This document shows, piece by piece, positions 16,173 through 23,500 of a stretch of DNA of 64,000 nucleotides. The notes below the pieces were generated by a model. It was not told the origin of the DNA, searched no databases, and saw only the letters and a program-made list of their open reading frames with translations. The position numbers were made by a program, and so were the translations under genes. Numbering within the stretch: position 1 is the stretch's first letter; every line of letters begins with the position of its first letter. Source of the DNA: Mucilaginibacter sp. UR6-11 (lineage in GTDB: Bacteria; Bacteroidota; Bacteroidia; Sphingobacteriales; Sphingobacteriaceae); assembly GCF_020880695.1 (NCBI RefSeq), contig NZ_JAJIWO010000002.1, positions 124,001 to 188,000 on the forward strand. The letters run 5' to 3'.

Positions 16173-17108
16173 ATGACTATCACACAGTTAGAATACATCG
16201 TCGCCGTTGATACTTATCGCAGCTTTGTGGCAGCCGCCGACAAATGTTTTGTTACCCAGCCCACCCTGAGCATGCAGATCCAGAAGCTGGAAGATACCCT
16301 GGGGGTAAAACTGTTCGACCGCTCCAAACAACCCGTAACGCCTACCGAAATTGGTATTGATATTGTTGCCCAGGCCCGCGTGCTGCTGGCCGAGAGCGAG
16401 AAGATCAAAGAGATCATATCCGACCGCCAGAAAGAGCTGTCGGGCGAGCTGAAGGTGGGCATCATCCCCACCGTATCGCCTTATATCCTGCCTAAAATAT
16501 TGCATGGCTTCATCCAGAAATATCCGCAGGTAAAACTCATCGTGTGGGAACAAACTACCGAGCAGATCATCCAGCAATTAAAACTGGGCACACTGGATTG
16601 CGGCATCCTGAGCACCCCGCTGCACGAAAGCAGCCTCATCGAGATCCCCGTATTTTACGAAAACTTTGTGGCCTACGCCAGCAAGCACAGCAAGCTGTAT
16701 AAAAAGAAAAGCATTAACCCCGACGATATCGACATGGAAGAGATCTGGGTGCTTAATGAGGGCCATTGCATGCGCGAGCAGGTGCTCAACATCTGCCAGC
16801 GGCGCAAATCAACCCAGGGCTTCCAGCATTTCGAGTACAACACGGGCAGCGTCGAAACCCTGAAACGCATGGTCGACCAAAACAATGGCGCCACCATACT
16901 GCCCGAACTGGCCCTGGCCGACCTCACCGAAAAACAGCTGGACCGCGTACGCTACTTCAAATCGCCCGAGCCGGCGCGCGAAGTAAGCATCGTCATCCAG
17001 CGCAACTTCCTGAAACGCCGCATGATAGAGGCTCTGAAAAACGAGATACTCGAGTTCGTCCCCAAACGCATGAAGAATAAGAAGAAGAAAGAGGTGATGG
17101 AGTTTTGA
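16173..17108 (+). CDS. oxyR: LysR-type peroxide sensor OxyR
   Basis: A 311-aa LysR-family regulator. Residues 1-60 form the winged helix-turn-helix (QLEYIVAVDTYRSFVAAADK, then VTQPTLSMQIQKLEDTLGVKLF). The sensor domain contains HCMREQVLNICQRR, which places cysteines at positions 199 and 208, exactly the redox pair of E. coli OxyR that forms a disulfide on contact with hydrogen peroxide. The protein therefore very probably activates antioxidant genes under peroxide stress; its targets are not visible nearby. It is flanked by simple-repeat blocks on both sides and converges on the CvpA-CAP gene. Confidence 0.95.
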   Translation: MTITQLEYIVAVDTYRSFVAAADKCFVTQPTLSMQIQKLEDTLGVKLFDRSKQPVTPTEIGIDIVAQARVLLAESEKIKEIISDRQKELSGELKVGIIPTVSPYILPKILHGFIQKYPQVKLIVWEQTTEQIIQQLKLGTLDCGILSTPLHESSLIEIPVFYENFVAYASKHSKLYKKKSINPDDIDMEEIWVLNEGHCMREQVLNICQRRKSTQGFQHFEYNTGSVETLKRMVDQNNGATILPELALADLTEKQLDRVRYFKSPEPAREVSIVIQRNFLKRRMIEALKNEILEFVPKRMKNKKKKEVMEF

Positions 17109-17127
17109 TGTGAGTGATGAGCTTTGA

Positions 17128-17192
17128 GTGGTGAGTTATGAGTGCTTATCGCTTTATTAAACAGTTTAAACTTACAACTCAAAACTCACAAC
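17128..17192. terminator. Repeat-built inverted repeat between convergent oxyR and CvpA-CAP genes
   Basis: GTGGTGAGTTATGAGT (17128-17143) is complementary to ACTCAAAACTCACAAC (17177-17192) except at two positions. The arms are made of TGAGT-type simple repeat that begins at the oxyR stop and ends two bases from the CvpA-CAP stop. A bidirectional terminator role is inferred from position. Confidence 0.55.
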
Positions 17193-17193
17193 T

Positions 17194-18150
17194 TTAGTTA
17201 CGGAAAACCTGCGTAATCATCAACCCATAAACCCCTGCATCAAGGATACCGATACCCAGCCGACCGAAAGCCGGGTTAAGGATATTGGCCCTGTGGCCCG
17301 GCGAGTTCATCAGCCCGGTATGCGCCATGGGCAGGGTTTGGGTTATGGCAATATTTTCGCCGCCGGTTAAAAAGCGTACGCCGCCGTTCTTCATCCGGTC
17401 GAACGGGTCGAGGCCCTCGGGGGTATAGTGCGAAAAGTAGCCCCGCTGCAGCATATCTTCCGAATGATCGCGCGCCACCCGGGTTAATTGCGGGTCGGGT
17501 TTTAGTATTTGCAGGCCGCGTTGTTGGCGCTCCATGTTCACCAGTTGCAGCATTCTGGCTTCCAGGTCGGGCCGCTCATGGGCGGCGCTTACCTTAAAGG
17601 GCAGCGTTATCATCCGGTCATGGCTCACGGTAGCCTCGCCGGCACCTTTTAGTTGCAACAGCGCATCGGTAAATATGGGCGAGAGGCGCTCATTAATCAG
17701 CCCTACATCGTCGGCCAGTTGTTTGGCCAGCGGGCTTTTACGGGCCTGGCGCATAAACACGTTATCAAGCGGGTACACCACCAGGAAGGTAGCAATCAGT
17801 ATCGCCCAGATATAGCCGTTTATCAGCCCCGGCAAGGTGCCCGCAAGGCGGTTAAGGGGGCTATCGGTAACGCGGTCGGGCAGCCGATCCAACAGCCAGG
17901 CTATTAACCCGTCAATAACCGCCTGTGCCACTATAATGGTAATAATAAAAGCCAGCGCCGGCGACCATACCCCCGTTTGCGGCAGCACCTTTAACAGCAT
18001 CCCGCTAATAGGCTTGTACAACAGCAAGGCCAGCACCAGCGTAGTAACCCACGACAACAGGATCAGCCCCGACACAATAAACCCGCGCCGGTAGCCCGTC
18101 CAGATGCTAACCAGCACCACCATAATTATCAGGATGTCTACAATGTTCAT
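17194..18150 (-). CDS. CvpA membrane domain fused to extracytoplasmic CAP domain
   Basis: A 318-aa fusion. Residues 1-160 carry four hydrophobic helices and the CvpA/colicin-V-production signature (VDILIIMVVLVSIWTGYRRG, LAGTLPGLINGYIWAILIA). Residues about 190-318 are a CAP/SCP-like domain: MLQLVNMERQQRGLQIL, RVARDHSEDMLQRGYFSH, GENIAIT and the conserved SPGHRANIL. The CAP domain would face the periplasm, tethered by the CvpA part. In other bacteria CvpA affects membrane transport and stress tolerance, and CAP domains bind lipids or peptides; the purpose of the fusion is unknown to me. Monocistronic and convergent with oxyR. Confidence 0.88.
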   Translation of the reverse strand: MNIVDILIIMVVLVSIWTGYRRGFIVSGLILLSWVTTLVLALLLYKPISGMLLKVLPQTGVWSPALAFIITIIVAQAVIDGLIAWLLDRLPDRVTDSPLNRLAGTLPGLINGYIWAILIATFLVVYPLDNVFMRQARKSPLAKQLADDVGLINERLSPIFTDALLQLKGAGEATVSHDRMITLPFKVSAAHERPDLEARMLQLVNMERQQRGLQILKPDPQLTRVARDHSEDMLQRGYFSHYTPEGLDPFDRMKNGGVRFLTGGENIAITQTLPMAHTGLMNSPGHRANILNPAFGRLGIGILDAGVYGLMITQVFRN

Positions 18151-18211
18151 CAGGCTGCTACCTCCAAAAGAGTCCCAGGGATAAATATAAAAGATTTTTG
18201 TTTTGGTATTT

Positions 18212-18350
18212 AAAGAGATAGTAACTAATCTCTAATCAACCAATCACCAATTAACTAATAATGGCGTTCCCGCTGGTAGAAGCGGGGCCGGGCTGTCCAT
18301 TCATACGCCTGCAGGCCTTAAGCGCGAAGGCCGGTATCCATTGCCATCCC
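18212..18350 (-). repeat. Dispersed repeat element, copy A, left border of the R-M island
   Basis: Reading the minus strand: GGATACCGGCC (18329-18339), a variable GC-rich centre, AACGCCATTATTAGT (18254-18268) and a tail of GTGATT/GATTAG words to 18212. The same order of words occurs in copy B at 22339-22446 on the plus strand. Nothing in it looks coding. Confidence 0.75.
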
Positions 18351-18379
18351 TTACGCGGGAGCGCGCGCTGGGCCTGTGC

Positions 18380-18399
18380 GATCCGATAGCTATCGGATC
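18380..18399. other. 20-bp perfect palindrome plus GGGAGGG block upstream of vsr
   Basis: GATCCGATAGCTATCGGATC is a perfect 20-base palindrome, followed by CTCCCTTGGGAGGG. It lies between repeat copy A and vsr. It may be part of the mobile repeat or a border; its role is unknown. Confidence 0.5.
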
Positions 18400-18452
18400 C
18401 CTCCCTTGGGAGGGTGTAGGGAGGGGTTTACGCGCTATGCAAATCAAATCTG

Positions 18453-18460
18453 TAACTTTA
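18453..18460 (+). promoter_or_regulatory. Possible -7 box of vsr
   Basis: TAACTTTA, one base off the TAnnTTTG consensus, 14 bases before the vsr ATG at 18475. Confidence 0.35.
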
Positions 18461-18474
18461 CCGTTATTACATTT

Positions 18475-18894
18475 ATGGCAGATGTGCACAGCAAAGAAAC
18501 CCGCAGTTATAACATGTCGCGGATTAAGAGTAAGAACACCAAACCCGAAATGCTGGTGCGGCAGTTCCTGCATAAAAATGGTTTACGATACCGACTGCAC
18601 GTAAAAGACCTGCCCGGCAAACCCGACATAGTATTACCCAAATACAAAACCGCAATTTTTATACACGGCTGCTTTTGGCATGGGCATGAGGGATGTAAAT
18701 ACTACGTTGTGCCTAAGACCAGAACAGAGTGGTGGTTAAATAAAATACAGGGAAACGCTACTAATGATGCAAAAGCCGAAGCACTGTTAAAAGAGGGTGG
18801 CTGGAAAATTATTACGATTTGGGAATGTGAATTAAAGAGGCTTTTATCTGAAAAAACTTTAGCCCAACTCTTGCTAAATTTAGCTCCGGAATAA
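18475..18894 (+). CDS. vsr: Very short patch repair endonuclease Vsr
   Basis: Vsr nicks next to T:G mismatches that arise when 5-methylcytosine deaminates, protecting methylated sites from mutation. The 139-aa protein starts MADVHSKETR, as E. coli Vsr does. Asp51 (PGKPDIVL), His64 and His69 (IHGCFWHGH) correspond to the E. coli catalytic residues. The zinc ligands appear as C66, H71, C74 and C118 (WECEL), with one extra residue before the third ligand. I chose the ATG at 18475 because the upstream in-frame extension is repeat sequence and does not match the family. Its position just before a C5-methyltransferase explains its job. Base composition is AT-richer than the genes to the left. Confidence 0.95.
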   Translation: MADVHSKETRSYNMSRIKSKNTKPEMLVRQFLHKNGLRYRLHVKDLPGKPDIVLPKYKTAIFIHGCFWHGHEGCKYYVVPKTRTEWWLNKIQGNATNDAKAEALLKEGGWKIITIWECELKRLLSEKTLAQLLLNLAPE

Positions 18895-18915
18895 TTCTCC
18901 ACAATCGCAAAAGTT

Positions 18916-18941
18916 CACTTATATCCGATTGACTTATAGTC
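18916..18941 (+). promoter_or_regulatory. Tandem C-box operator of the restriction-modification controller
   Basis: GACTTATAGTC at 18931-18941 is the consensus C-box that I know from controller proteins such as C.Esp1396I and C.PvuII. A weaker copy, CACTTATATCC, lies at 18916-18926. The two starts are 15 bases apart, the same pitch as in the Esp1396I operator. The pair ends 22 bases before the controller ATG at 18964, so the controller probably binds here to switch its own operon on and off. Confidence 0.75.
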
Positions 18942-18963
18942 GAATAGGCGATAGCTTGCAGCT

Positions 18964-19194
18964 ATGGATATTCGCAAGAAAATCGGCCTTCGTATAAAGG
19001 AATACCGGATAAATTTAAAACTCACTCAGGAAGCTTTAGCCTTTAAAGCTGAGATAGATAAGACTTATGTAAACGAGGTTGAAAACGGAAAAAGAAACAT
19101 TTCTGTAATCAATCTTGAAAAATTGATTGGTGCACTTGATGTAACTGTTAAAGATTTTTTTGACAGCAAGTCTTTTGAAGGAGGCGTTGAATAA
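18964..19194 (+). CDS. XRE-type controller (C) protein of the R-M system
   Basis: A 76-aa single-domain helix-turn-helix protein. IGLRIKEYRINLKLTQEALA and KTYVNEVENGKRNISVINLE are the typical Xre/Cro core, the second one containing the recognition helix; the size is that of C proteins. It lies downstream of a tandem C-box and its stop codon overlaps the methyltransferase start (TAATG at 19192-19196). C proteins delay nuclease expression until the host DNA is methylated, using dimer and tetramer binding at two C-boxes. This role is inferred from size, operator and neighbours. Confidence 0.85.
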   Translation: MDIRKKIGLRIKEYRINLKLTQEALAFKAEIDKTYVNEVENGKRNISVINLEKLIGALDVTVKDFFDSKSFEGGVE

Positions 19195-20402
19195 TGGCTC
19201 TTAAATCTTCAAAGGCTAATTCGCCTCTTGTACCAAATGAATTAGATTCGGCAGTACTTACACATTATGTTGTAACAAAAAACAAAGTTTATAAAGACAA
19301 AGCTTATGAAATCGCTGAAAATAACCCAAGCGAAATCCATGAGCCGGAAGCATTATATCAAGCTGTACAAAAAAGTTTATTTGATGTTACTGACATTCCT
19401 TTTCCCGGACCACCAAAAGGAAAAGAAAAATTTACCTTTATTGATCTATTTGCCGGCATAGGCGGCTTTCGTTTGGCATTGCAAAATCTTGGCGGACTTT
19501 GTGTGTATAGCTCGGAGTATGACAAGTATGCACAAAAAACGTATTTCGCAAATTTTGGAGAAACACCATTCGGAGATATCACTAAAGAAGAAACCAAGTC
19601 TTTTATCCCGCCTAAGTTCGATATCCTTTGTGGAGGATTTCCCTGCCAGCCATTTTCAATCGCCGGCGTTTCAAAAAAGAATAGCCTTGGAAGGAAACAT
19701 GGATTTGAGGATGAGAAACAGGGCAATTTGTTTTTTCATGTTGCAGAAATCATTGAGAAACACAGGCCTAAAGCATTCTTCCTGGAAAACGTAAAAAATC
19801 TGGTATCCCATGATAAGGGTAATACTTTCAGAGTGATTAAAGCAACACTTGAAGAGTTGGGATACTCATTTAACCATCGTGTATTAAATGGAAAACATTT
19901 TGTTCCGCAGCATCGAGACAGAACAATCATGGTAGGTTTTGATAAGCAGGTATTTGGGGAGGATATAACGTTTGACTTCGATTTAGTCAAGCTACCTGAA
20001 GCGGATAAGCAAATAAAATCTATACTTAAATCAGATGTAGATCCAAAATACACCTTGTCGGAACATTTGTGGAATTACCTGCAAGGATATGCTAAAAAAC
20101 ATAAAGAGAAAGGAAACGGCTTTGGCTTTGGTTTGGTGAATTTAGATGGCATTAGCAGGACTATGAGTGCTCGTTATTACAAGGATGGCGCTGAAATTCT
20201 AATACCACAAAATGGTTCAGTCCCCCGAAGATTGACCCCAGATGAATGCGCAGCATTACAAGGGTATCCTGTGAACGCGGGACATAAAAGCTTTAGAATA
20301 CCAGTATCAGATAACCAAGCTTATAAGCAGTTTGGAAATTCTGTTGTAACACCACTTATTGAGGCAGTAGGGAAAGAAATAGTTAAACACATTAAATCCT
20401 AA
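19194..20402 (+). CDS. C5-cytosine DNA methyltransferase, probably CCWGG-type
   Basis: A 402-aa methyltransferase with all m5C motifs in order: I (FIDLFAGIGGFRLAL, 82-96), IV with the catalytic Cys (GGFPCQPFSIAG, Cys151), VI (ENV, 198-200), VIII (QHRDR, 239-243), IX (RRLTPDECAALQGYP, 345-359) and X (QAYKQFGNSV, 375-384). The 80-residue N-terminal extension before motif I is also seen in Dcm/EcoRII-type enzymes. With an EcoRII-like nuclease and vsr beside it, the recognition sequence is probably CC(A/T)GG with the inner C methylated; that is inference. It overlaps the controller gene by one base and is four bases from the nuclease gene. Confidence 0.94.
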   Translation: MALKSSKANSPLVPNELDSAVLTHYVVTKNKVYKDKAYEIAENNPSEIHEPEALYQAVQKSLFDVTDIPFPGPPKGKEKFTFIDLFAGIGGFRLALQNLGGLCVYSSEYDKYAQKTYFANFGETPFGDITKEETKSFIPPKFDILCGGFPCQPFSIAGVSKKNSLGRKHGFEDEKQGNLFFHVAEIIEKHRPKAFFLENVKNLVSHDKGNTFRVIKATLEELGYSFNHRVLNGKHFVPQHRDRTIMVGFDKQVFGEDITFDFDLVKLPEADKQIKSILKSDVDPKYTLSEHLWNYLQGYAKKHKEKGNGFGFGLVNLDGISRTMSARYYKDGAEILIPQNGSVPRRLTPDECAALQGYPVNAGHKSFRIPVSDNQAYKQFGNSVVTPLIEAVGKEIVKHIKS

Positions 20403-20406
20403 ACAA

Positions 20407-21615
20407 ATGGCTAACTCCTTATCCAGTTATTTTAAAAGCATTGGTGCTAAAAGATTAAGTCGGGTAGAAATTGACCCTAAGACATCTCATCAACATGAGC
20501 TTAATGGAATCGCTGGGTTCAAGGAGATATTTGGTTTAGATCCAATTGAATTTAAGACGAAGTTCATCTACTTAGCTGACGACGAAGATGGAATCTTTGA
20601 AAACGACGGTTTTTTAAAATGGTACGATGCCCGGGAAAAGCACGCGACCAGAACTGAACACAGGCTGTATTATTCAGACAATCAAGTTATTCCGATTTCT
20701 GCCGAAGGCGATCTAATTATTGTTGGCGTAACACAAAAGAATGACGCCGTTGTCCTTGTTGCACCTAGTGGCTCCACTTCAGAGAAGCAATTACTATGGT
20801 TGTTTAATCTGTCCGAAGTTCAAAATAAATTTATCGTCAAGGATTTATCCGCGGATAAAACTGACATAGGATTTGCAGGGAAATATATAATCGCCTCGCT
20901 TGGAATTGAAATCGAAGAATCAGAAACAGACGATCTTGAAAAACTAATCACCTTATTCGGTAAGAAGTTTCCTCCCACCTATATTTTCTCGGAATATGCA
21001 CGCTCAACCGTTAAAGACATTTCAATAATAGAAGCTCCAGATGAGACACTTATAAAATGGCTTGAAAGAGAAGAGCTATTATTTCGAACATTAGAAAACA
21101 TTATCGTTAAGGAGAAATTAACTACCGGTTTTGGCAAAGACAATAACGATGTTGATGAGTTTATCAGTTTTTCGTTAAGCGTTCAAAACAGAAGAAAATC
21201 GAGAGCCGGACATTCATTCGAAAATCATTTAGCCGTAATATTTGAGGGCAATAAACTATCTTTTGATAAAGGAAAAACAACCGAAAGAAATAACAAACCG
21301 GATTTTCTATTTCCGAAAAATGGTTATACTGATCCTTCTTTCGATATTGAGCTTTTAACAATGTTGGGCGTAAAAACTACTGCGAAAGACAGATGGCGGC
21401 AGGTTTTATCGGAAGCTGATAAAATACCCTACAAACATTTAATAACTCTTGAACCTGCAATTAGCAGAAATCAGACGGATGAAATGTTGGCCAAAAACCT
21501 ACAGCTTGTGATACCTAAATCAATTATACCGACATATCAAAAGGACCAACAATTACAATTGATTTGCCTTTCGGACTTTATCACATATGTGGCAAAAAAA
21601 CAAGCCTTTATTTAA
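20407..21615 (+). CDS. EcoRII-like type II restriction endonuclease
   Basis: A 402-aa protein, nearly the length of EcoRII (404 aa). The C-terminal half carries the EcoRII catalytic segments: NRRKSRAGHSFENHL (261-275), NKPDFLFP (296-303) and GVKTTAKDRWRQVL (321-334), a PD-(D/E)XK-type nuclease core. The N-terminal half would be the effector-DNA-binding domain that makes EcoRII a type IIE enzyme needing two sites. The target is inferred to be CCWGG. It is the last gene of the controller-methylase-nuclease operon. No frameshift or early stop is visible, so it should be active. Confidence 0.88.
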   Translation: MANSLSSYFKSIGAKRLSRVEIDPKTSHQHELNGIAGFKEIFGLDPIEFKTKFIYLADDEDGIFENDGFLKWYDAREKHATRTEHRLYYSDNQVIPISAEGDLIIVGVTQKNDAVVLVAPSGSTSEKQLLWLFNLSEVQNKFIVKDLSADKTDIGFAGKYIIASLGIEIEESETDDLEKLITLFGKKFPPTYIFSEYARSTVKDISIIEAPDETLIKWLEREELLFRTLENIIVKEKLTTGFGKDNNDVDEFISFSLSVQNRRKSRAGHSFENHLAVIFEGNKLSFDKGKTTERNNKPDFLFPKNGYTDPSFDIELLTMLGVKTTAKDRWRQVLSEADKIPYKHLITLEPAISRNQTDEMLAKNLQLVIPKSIIPTYQKDQQLQLICLSDFITYVAKKQAFI

Positions 21616-21786
21616 CATTTTTGTGCTAACAGGCTTACCATATAAGCCTCACTGACGCAACTATCCACCCGTTATCTTGTTTCATCCCTGTTCGGACGGA
21701 CACCTGCCGAATAGCTTATGCTGATACACCAACAAAGGCAAGGCATTAATGAAATATATCTGACGAAATATAACTATGTTTATATT

Positions 21787-22248
21787 ATGAAGAAGAACTT
21801 ATTAATAGTTGTACTGGCGTTGCTAGTTTGCATCAGCAGTTCGTTTATTACCGTTAGTCCTGCTGTAAAAGCTAATTGTGCCGCTTTGCCGCAAAGCAAG
21901 GTGCAGCCATTTTGTAAAGTTACCTATGTTGATCATCGTGGCCATAGTATAAAGCTGACCACAAATATTCTTCATGCTTCATCAAGGAGCCTGACGTTTA
22001 TTTTTGACGGTGGTGAAAAATTGATCATCAGCTTTACAATGATCAGGCCGGGCCACTTTATAGCCGAGTCTGCACGGTCCAGAGATCCTCAAATTATATT
22101 TTACCCCTCACATTCAAGTATGCCAATACCTATGGTTGGGGCAGTTATGATAACAGCCGCCAAACCGGTATCCGGCAATTTTAGCCATTTGATAAGCGAT
22201 GATGATGACGAACATCTTACTTTAGTGGCCGGGACATTTAGTTTTTAG
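21787..22248 (+). CDS. Small secreted protein of unknown function
   Basis: A 153-aa product from the ATG at 21787 (MKKNLLIVVLALLVCISSSF signal peptide); an upstream ATG at 21718 would add 23 residues with no signal character. The mature part is beta-rich, with CKVTYVDHRGHSIKLTTNIL and SRSLTFIFDGGEKLIISF, and ends in an acidic patch (SDDDDEH). I recognise no family. It lies inside the repeat-bracketed island, after the nuclease gene, with 171 bases between them that contain a CGGACGGACA word at 21692-21701. Confidence 0.6.
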   Translation: MKKNLLIVVLALLVCISSSFITVSPAVKANCAALPQSKVQPFCKVTYVDHRGHSIKLTTNILHASSRSLTFIFDGGEKLIISFTMIRPGHFIAESARSRDPQIIFYPSHSSMPIPMVGAVMITAAKPVSGNFSHLISDDDDEHLTLVAGTFSF

Positions 22249-22338
22249 CGGCCAGCTCTTAAGCCGGCGCAGGTATAGCAGAGCCAAAAGCGCGTGTCCA
22301 TTCTGTCTTACTCCCTGTGCGGACGGACAAACCCCGCG

Positions 22339-22446
22339 TTAGTGATTGAAACGGATACCGGCCTGTGGCTAATGCCTTGTGCAGTATGAGTGGAAAGCAC
22401 GGGCCGCAGGCAACGCCATTATTAGTGATTAGAAATTAGTTCCTGT
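22339..22446 (+). repeat. Dispersed repeat element, copy B, right border of the R-M island
   Basis: GTGATTGAAAC, GGATACCGGCC (22353-22363), a GC-rich centre, AACGCCATTATTAGT (22412-22426) and GATTAG words. It is an inverted, diverged counterpart of copy A at 18212-18350; the 15-base word is identical in both. The gene-free stretch 22249-22574 holds this element, a CGGACGGACA word at 22320-22329 and the direct repeat described next. Confidence 0.75.
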
Positions 22447-22468
22447 CGCTTAATTAACCCCATCCTGC
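22435..22468 (+). repeat. Direct repeat left of a membrane-protein gene
   Basis: ATTAGTTCCTGTCGCTTAA followed by CCCCATCCTGC. The same phrase recurs at 23240-23270 (ATTAGTTCATGTCGCTTAA then CCCCATCCTGC), and its first half at 23203-23218, on the other side of the gene at 22575-23186. Confidence 0.75.
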
Positions 22469-22574
22469 CTAAATAATTATTTCTTACTTTAATGGTTTTA
22501 AACTTTACCTTTAGTTATAGTCTTTGATAAAAAAAACAACTTTATCGGGGACCCCTAACCTTAAACCTATAAAC

Positions 22575-23186
22575 ATGAATTTATTTTTACGGGCAAAGCA
22601 TTGGCAGTTATTCATCCTGGTTTTCGGGGTGCCGTTTTTATTACAAATTGTAATGATGCTTAACATGGTTGCTGCCATTAACCATAACCGCGACCAGGCG
22701 GTATTTATTACCTGTTTAAAACTATTCCCGTTATTGATGGCGCTTTTTATGGTGACCTTGTTTGGCTGGCAATGGTCTGTTGCCACCCGGTTACAGAAAG
22801 CCCTGCCTGCCCGGCTAAAAATGAAGTTATCCAGGTTTAAAACTTTTTTCATCATTCCGATGGTTTATTTGGTGTTGATGATGGTTGGCATAACCTGGTT
22901 ATTTTGGCACGGCTGGGGGTTTGTTGGCTCTCCGCATCTATTTCTTTTGTTTTTTACAGTGATTTTTCCGCTGCATTTATTTTGCGTGTTCAGCCTTTTT
23001 TATTGCCTGTATTTTATTGCCAAAACATTAAAAACAGCGGAGCTGCAACGCGCAGTAACCTTTAATGATTTTGCCGGCGAGTTTTTTCTGATCTGGTTTT
23101 TCCCTATCGGCGTTTGGTTCGTTCAACCACGGATCAATAAAATCGCAGCCGATTTAGCTAATGGCGACCCGGTGATTAAAGATTGA
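22575..23186 (+). CDS. Integral membrane protein of unknown function
   Basis: A 203-aa protein with four to five hydrophobic segments: about 10-35, 50-66, 92-115, 122-148 and 168-185. A conserved-looking C-terminal part reads FAGEFFLIWFFPIGVWFVQP followed by RINKI. I have seen similar proteins in Bacteroidota but know no function. The ATG at 22575 is preferred to a TTG at 22524 because the extra residues are not hydrophobic and not family-like. Its last codons (VIKD and stop) come from the simple repeat GTGATTAAAGATTGA at 23172-23186, so the repeat supplies the C-terminus. Confidence 0.7.
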   Translation: MNLFLRAKHWQLFILVFGVPFLLQIVMMLNMVAAINHNRDQAVFITCLKLFPLLMALFMVTLFGWQWSVATRLQKALPARLKMKLSRFKTFFIIPMVYLVLMMVGITWLFWHGWGFVGSPHLFLLFFTVIFPLHLFCVFSLFYCLYFIAKTLKTAELQRAVTFNDFAGEFFLIWFFPIGVWFVQPRINKIAADLANGDPVIKD

Positions 23187-23270
23187 AGATTAGTGATTAA
23201 AGATTAGTTCATGTCGCTCTGTTAAACCAGCATATAGAGATTAGTTCATGTCGCTTAAACCCCATCCTGC
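23172..23270 (+). repeat. GATTAAAG simple repeat with two direct-repeat copies
   Basis: It starts inside the membrane-protein gene with GTGATTAAAGATTGAAG and continues through ATTAGTTCATGTCGCT (23203-23218) to the full phrase at 23240-23270. Confidence 0.75.
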
Positions 23271-23284
23271 AAGGTACCACGGGC

Positions 23285-23437
23285 AAACGTACAACGCCCT
23301 TACAACATACAACGCCCTTACAACATACAACCTGCAACATACAACGCCCTTACAACAAACAACCGGCAACGTACAACACCCTTACAACACCCTTACAACA
23401 CACAACCTGCAACATACAACGCCCTTACAACAAACGT
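23285..23437. repeat. G-poor tandem repeat upstream of mrp
   Basis: Units of the type TACAACGCCCTTACAACA alternate with CAACCTGCAACA. One 34-base stretch occurs twice without a mismatch, at 23327-23360 and 23402-23435, 75 bases apart. The plus strand is almost free of G. It fills most of the gap between the membrane-protein gene and the mrp promoter. Spacing is irregular, unlike a CRISPR array. Confidence 0.9.
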
Positions 23438-23475
23438 TCTCACATTAGCATGACACTACTTCGGGCGGTTTTTGG

Positions 23476-23483
23476 TAGTTTTG
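23476..23483 (+). promoter_or_regulatory. -7 promoter box of mrp
   Basis: TAGTTTTG, a full TAnnTTTG match, 17 bases before the mrp ATG and 38 bases after the tandem repeat. Confidence 0.5.
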
Positions 23484-23500
23484 TTACCAGATAATTACCC

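Noticed and set aside
18212-22446. Prophage or integrative element carrying the R-M genes
   Set aside because: No integrase, transposase, att-like direct repeat next to a tRNA, or phage gene is present; only inverted dispersed repeats are seen.
23285-23437. Possible CRISPR array
   Set aside because: Unit length and spacing are irregular, there are no unique spacers of constant length, and no cas genes are present.
23248-23448. 66-codon frame reading THR/GLN/ASN-rich repeats
   Set aside because: It is only the translation of the G-poor tandem repeat and has no independent coding signal.
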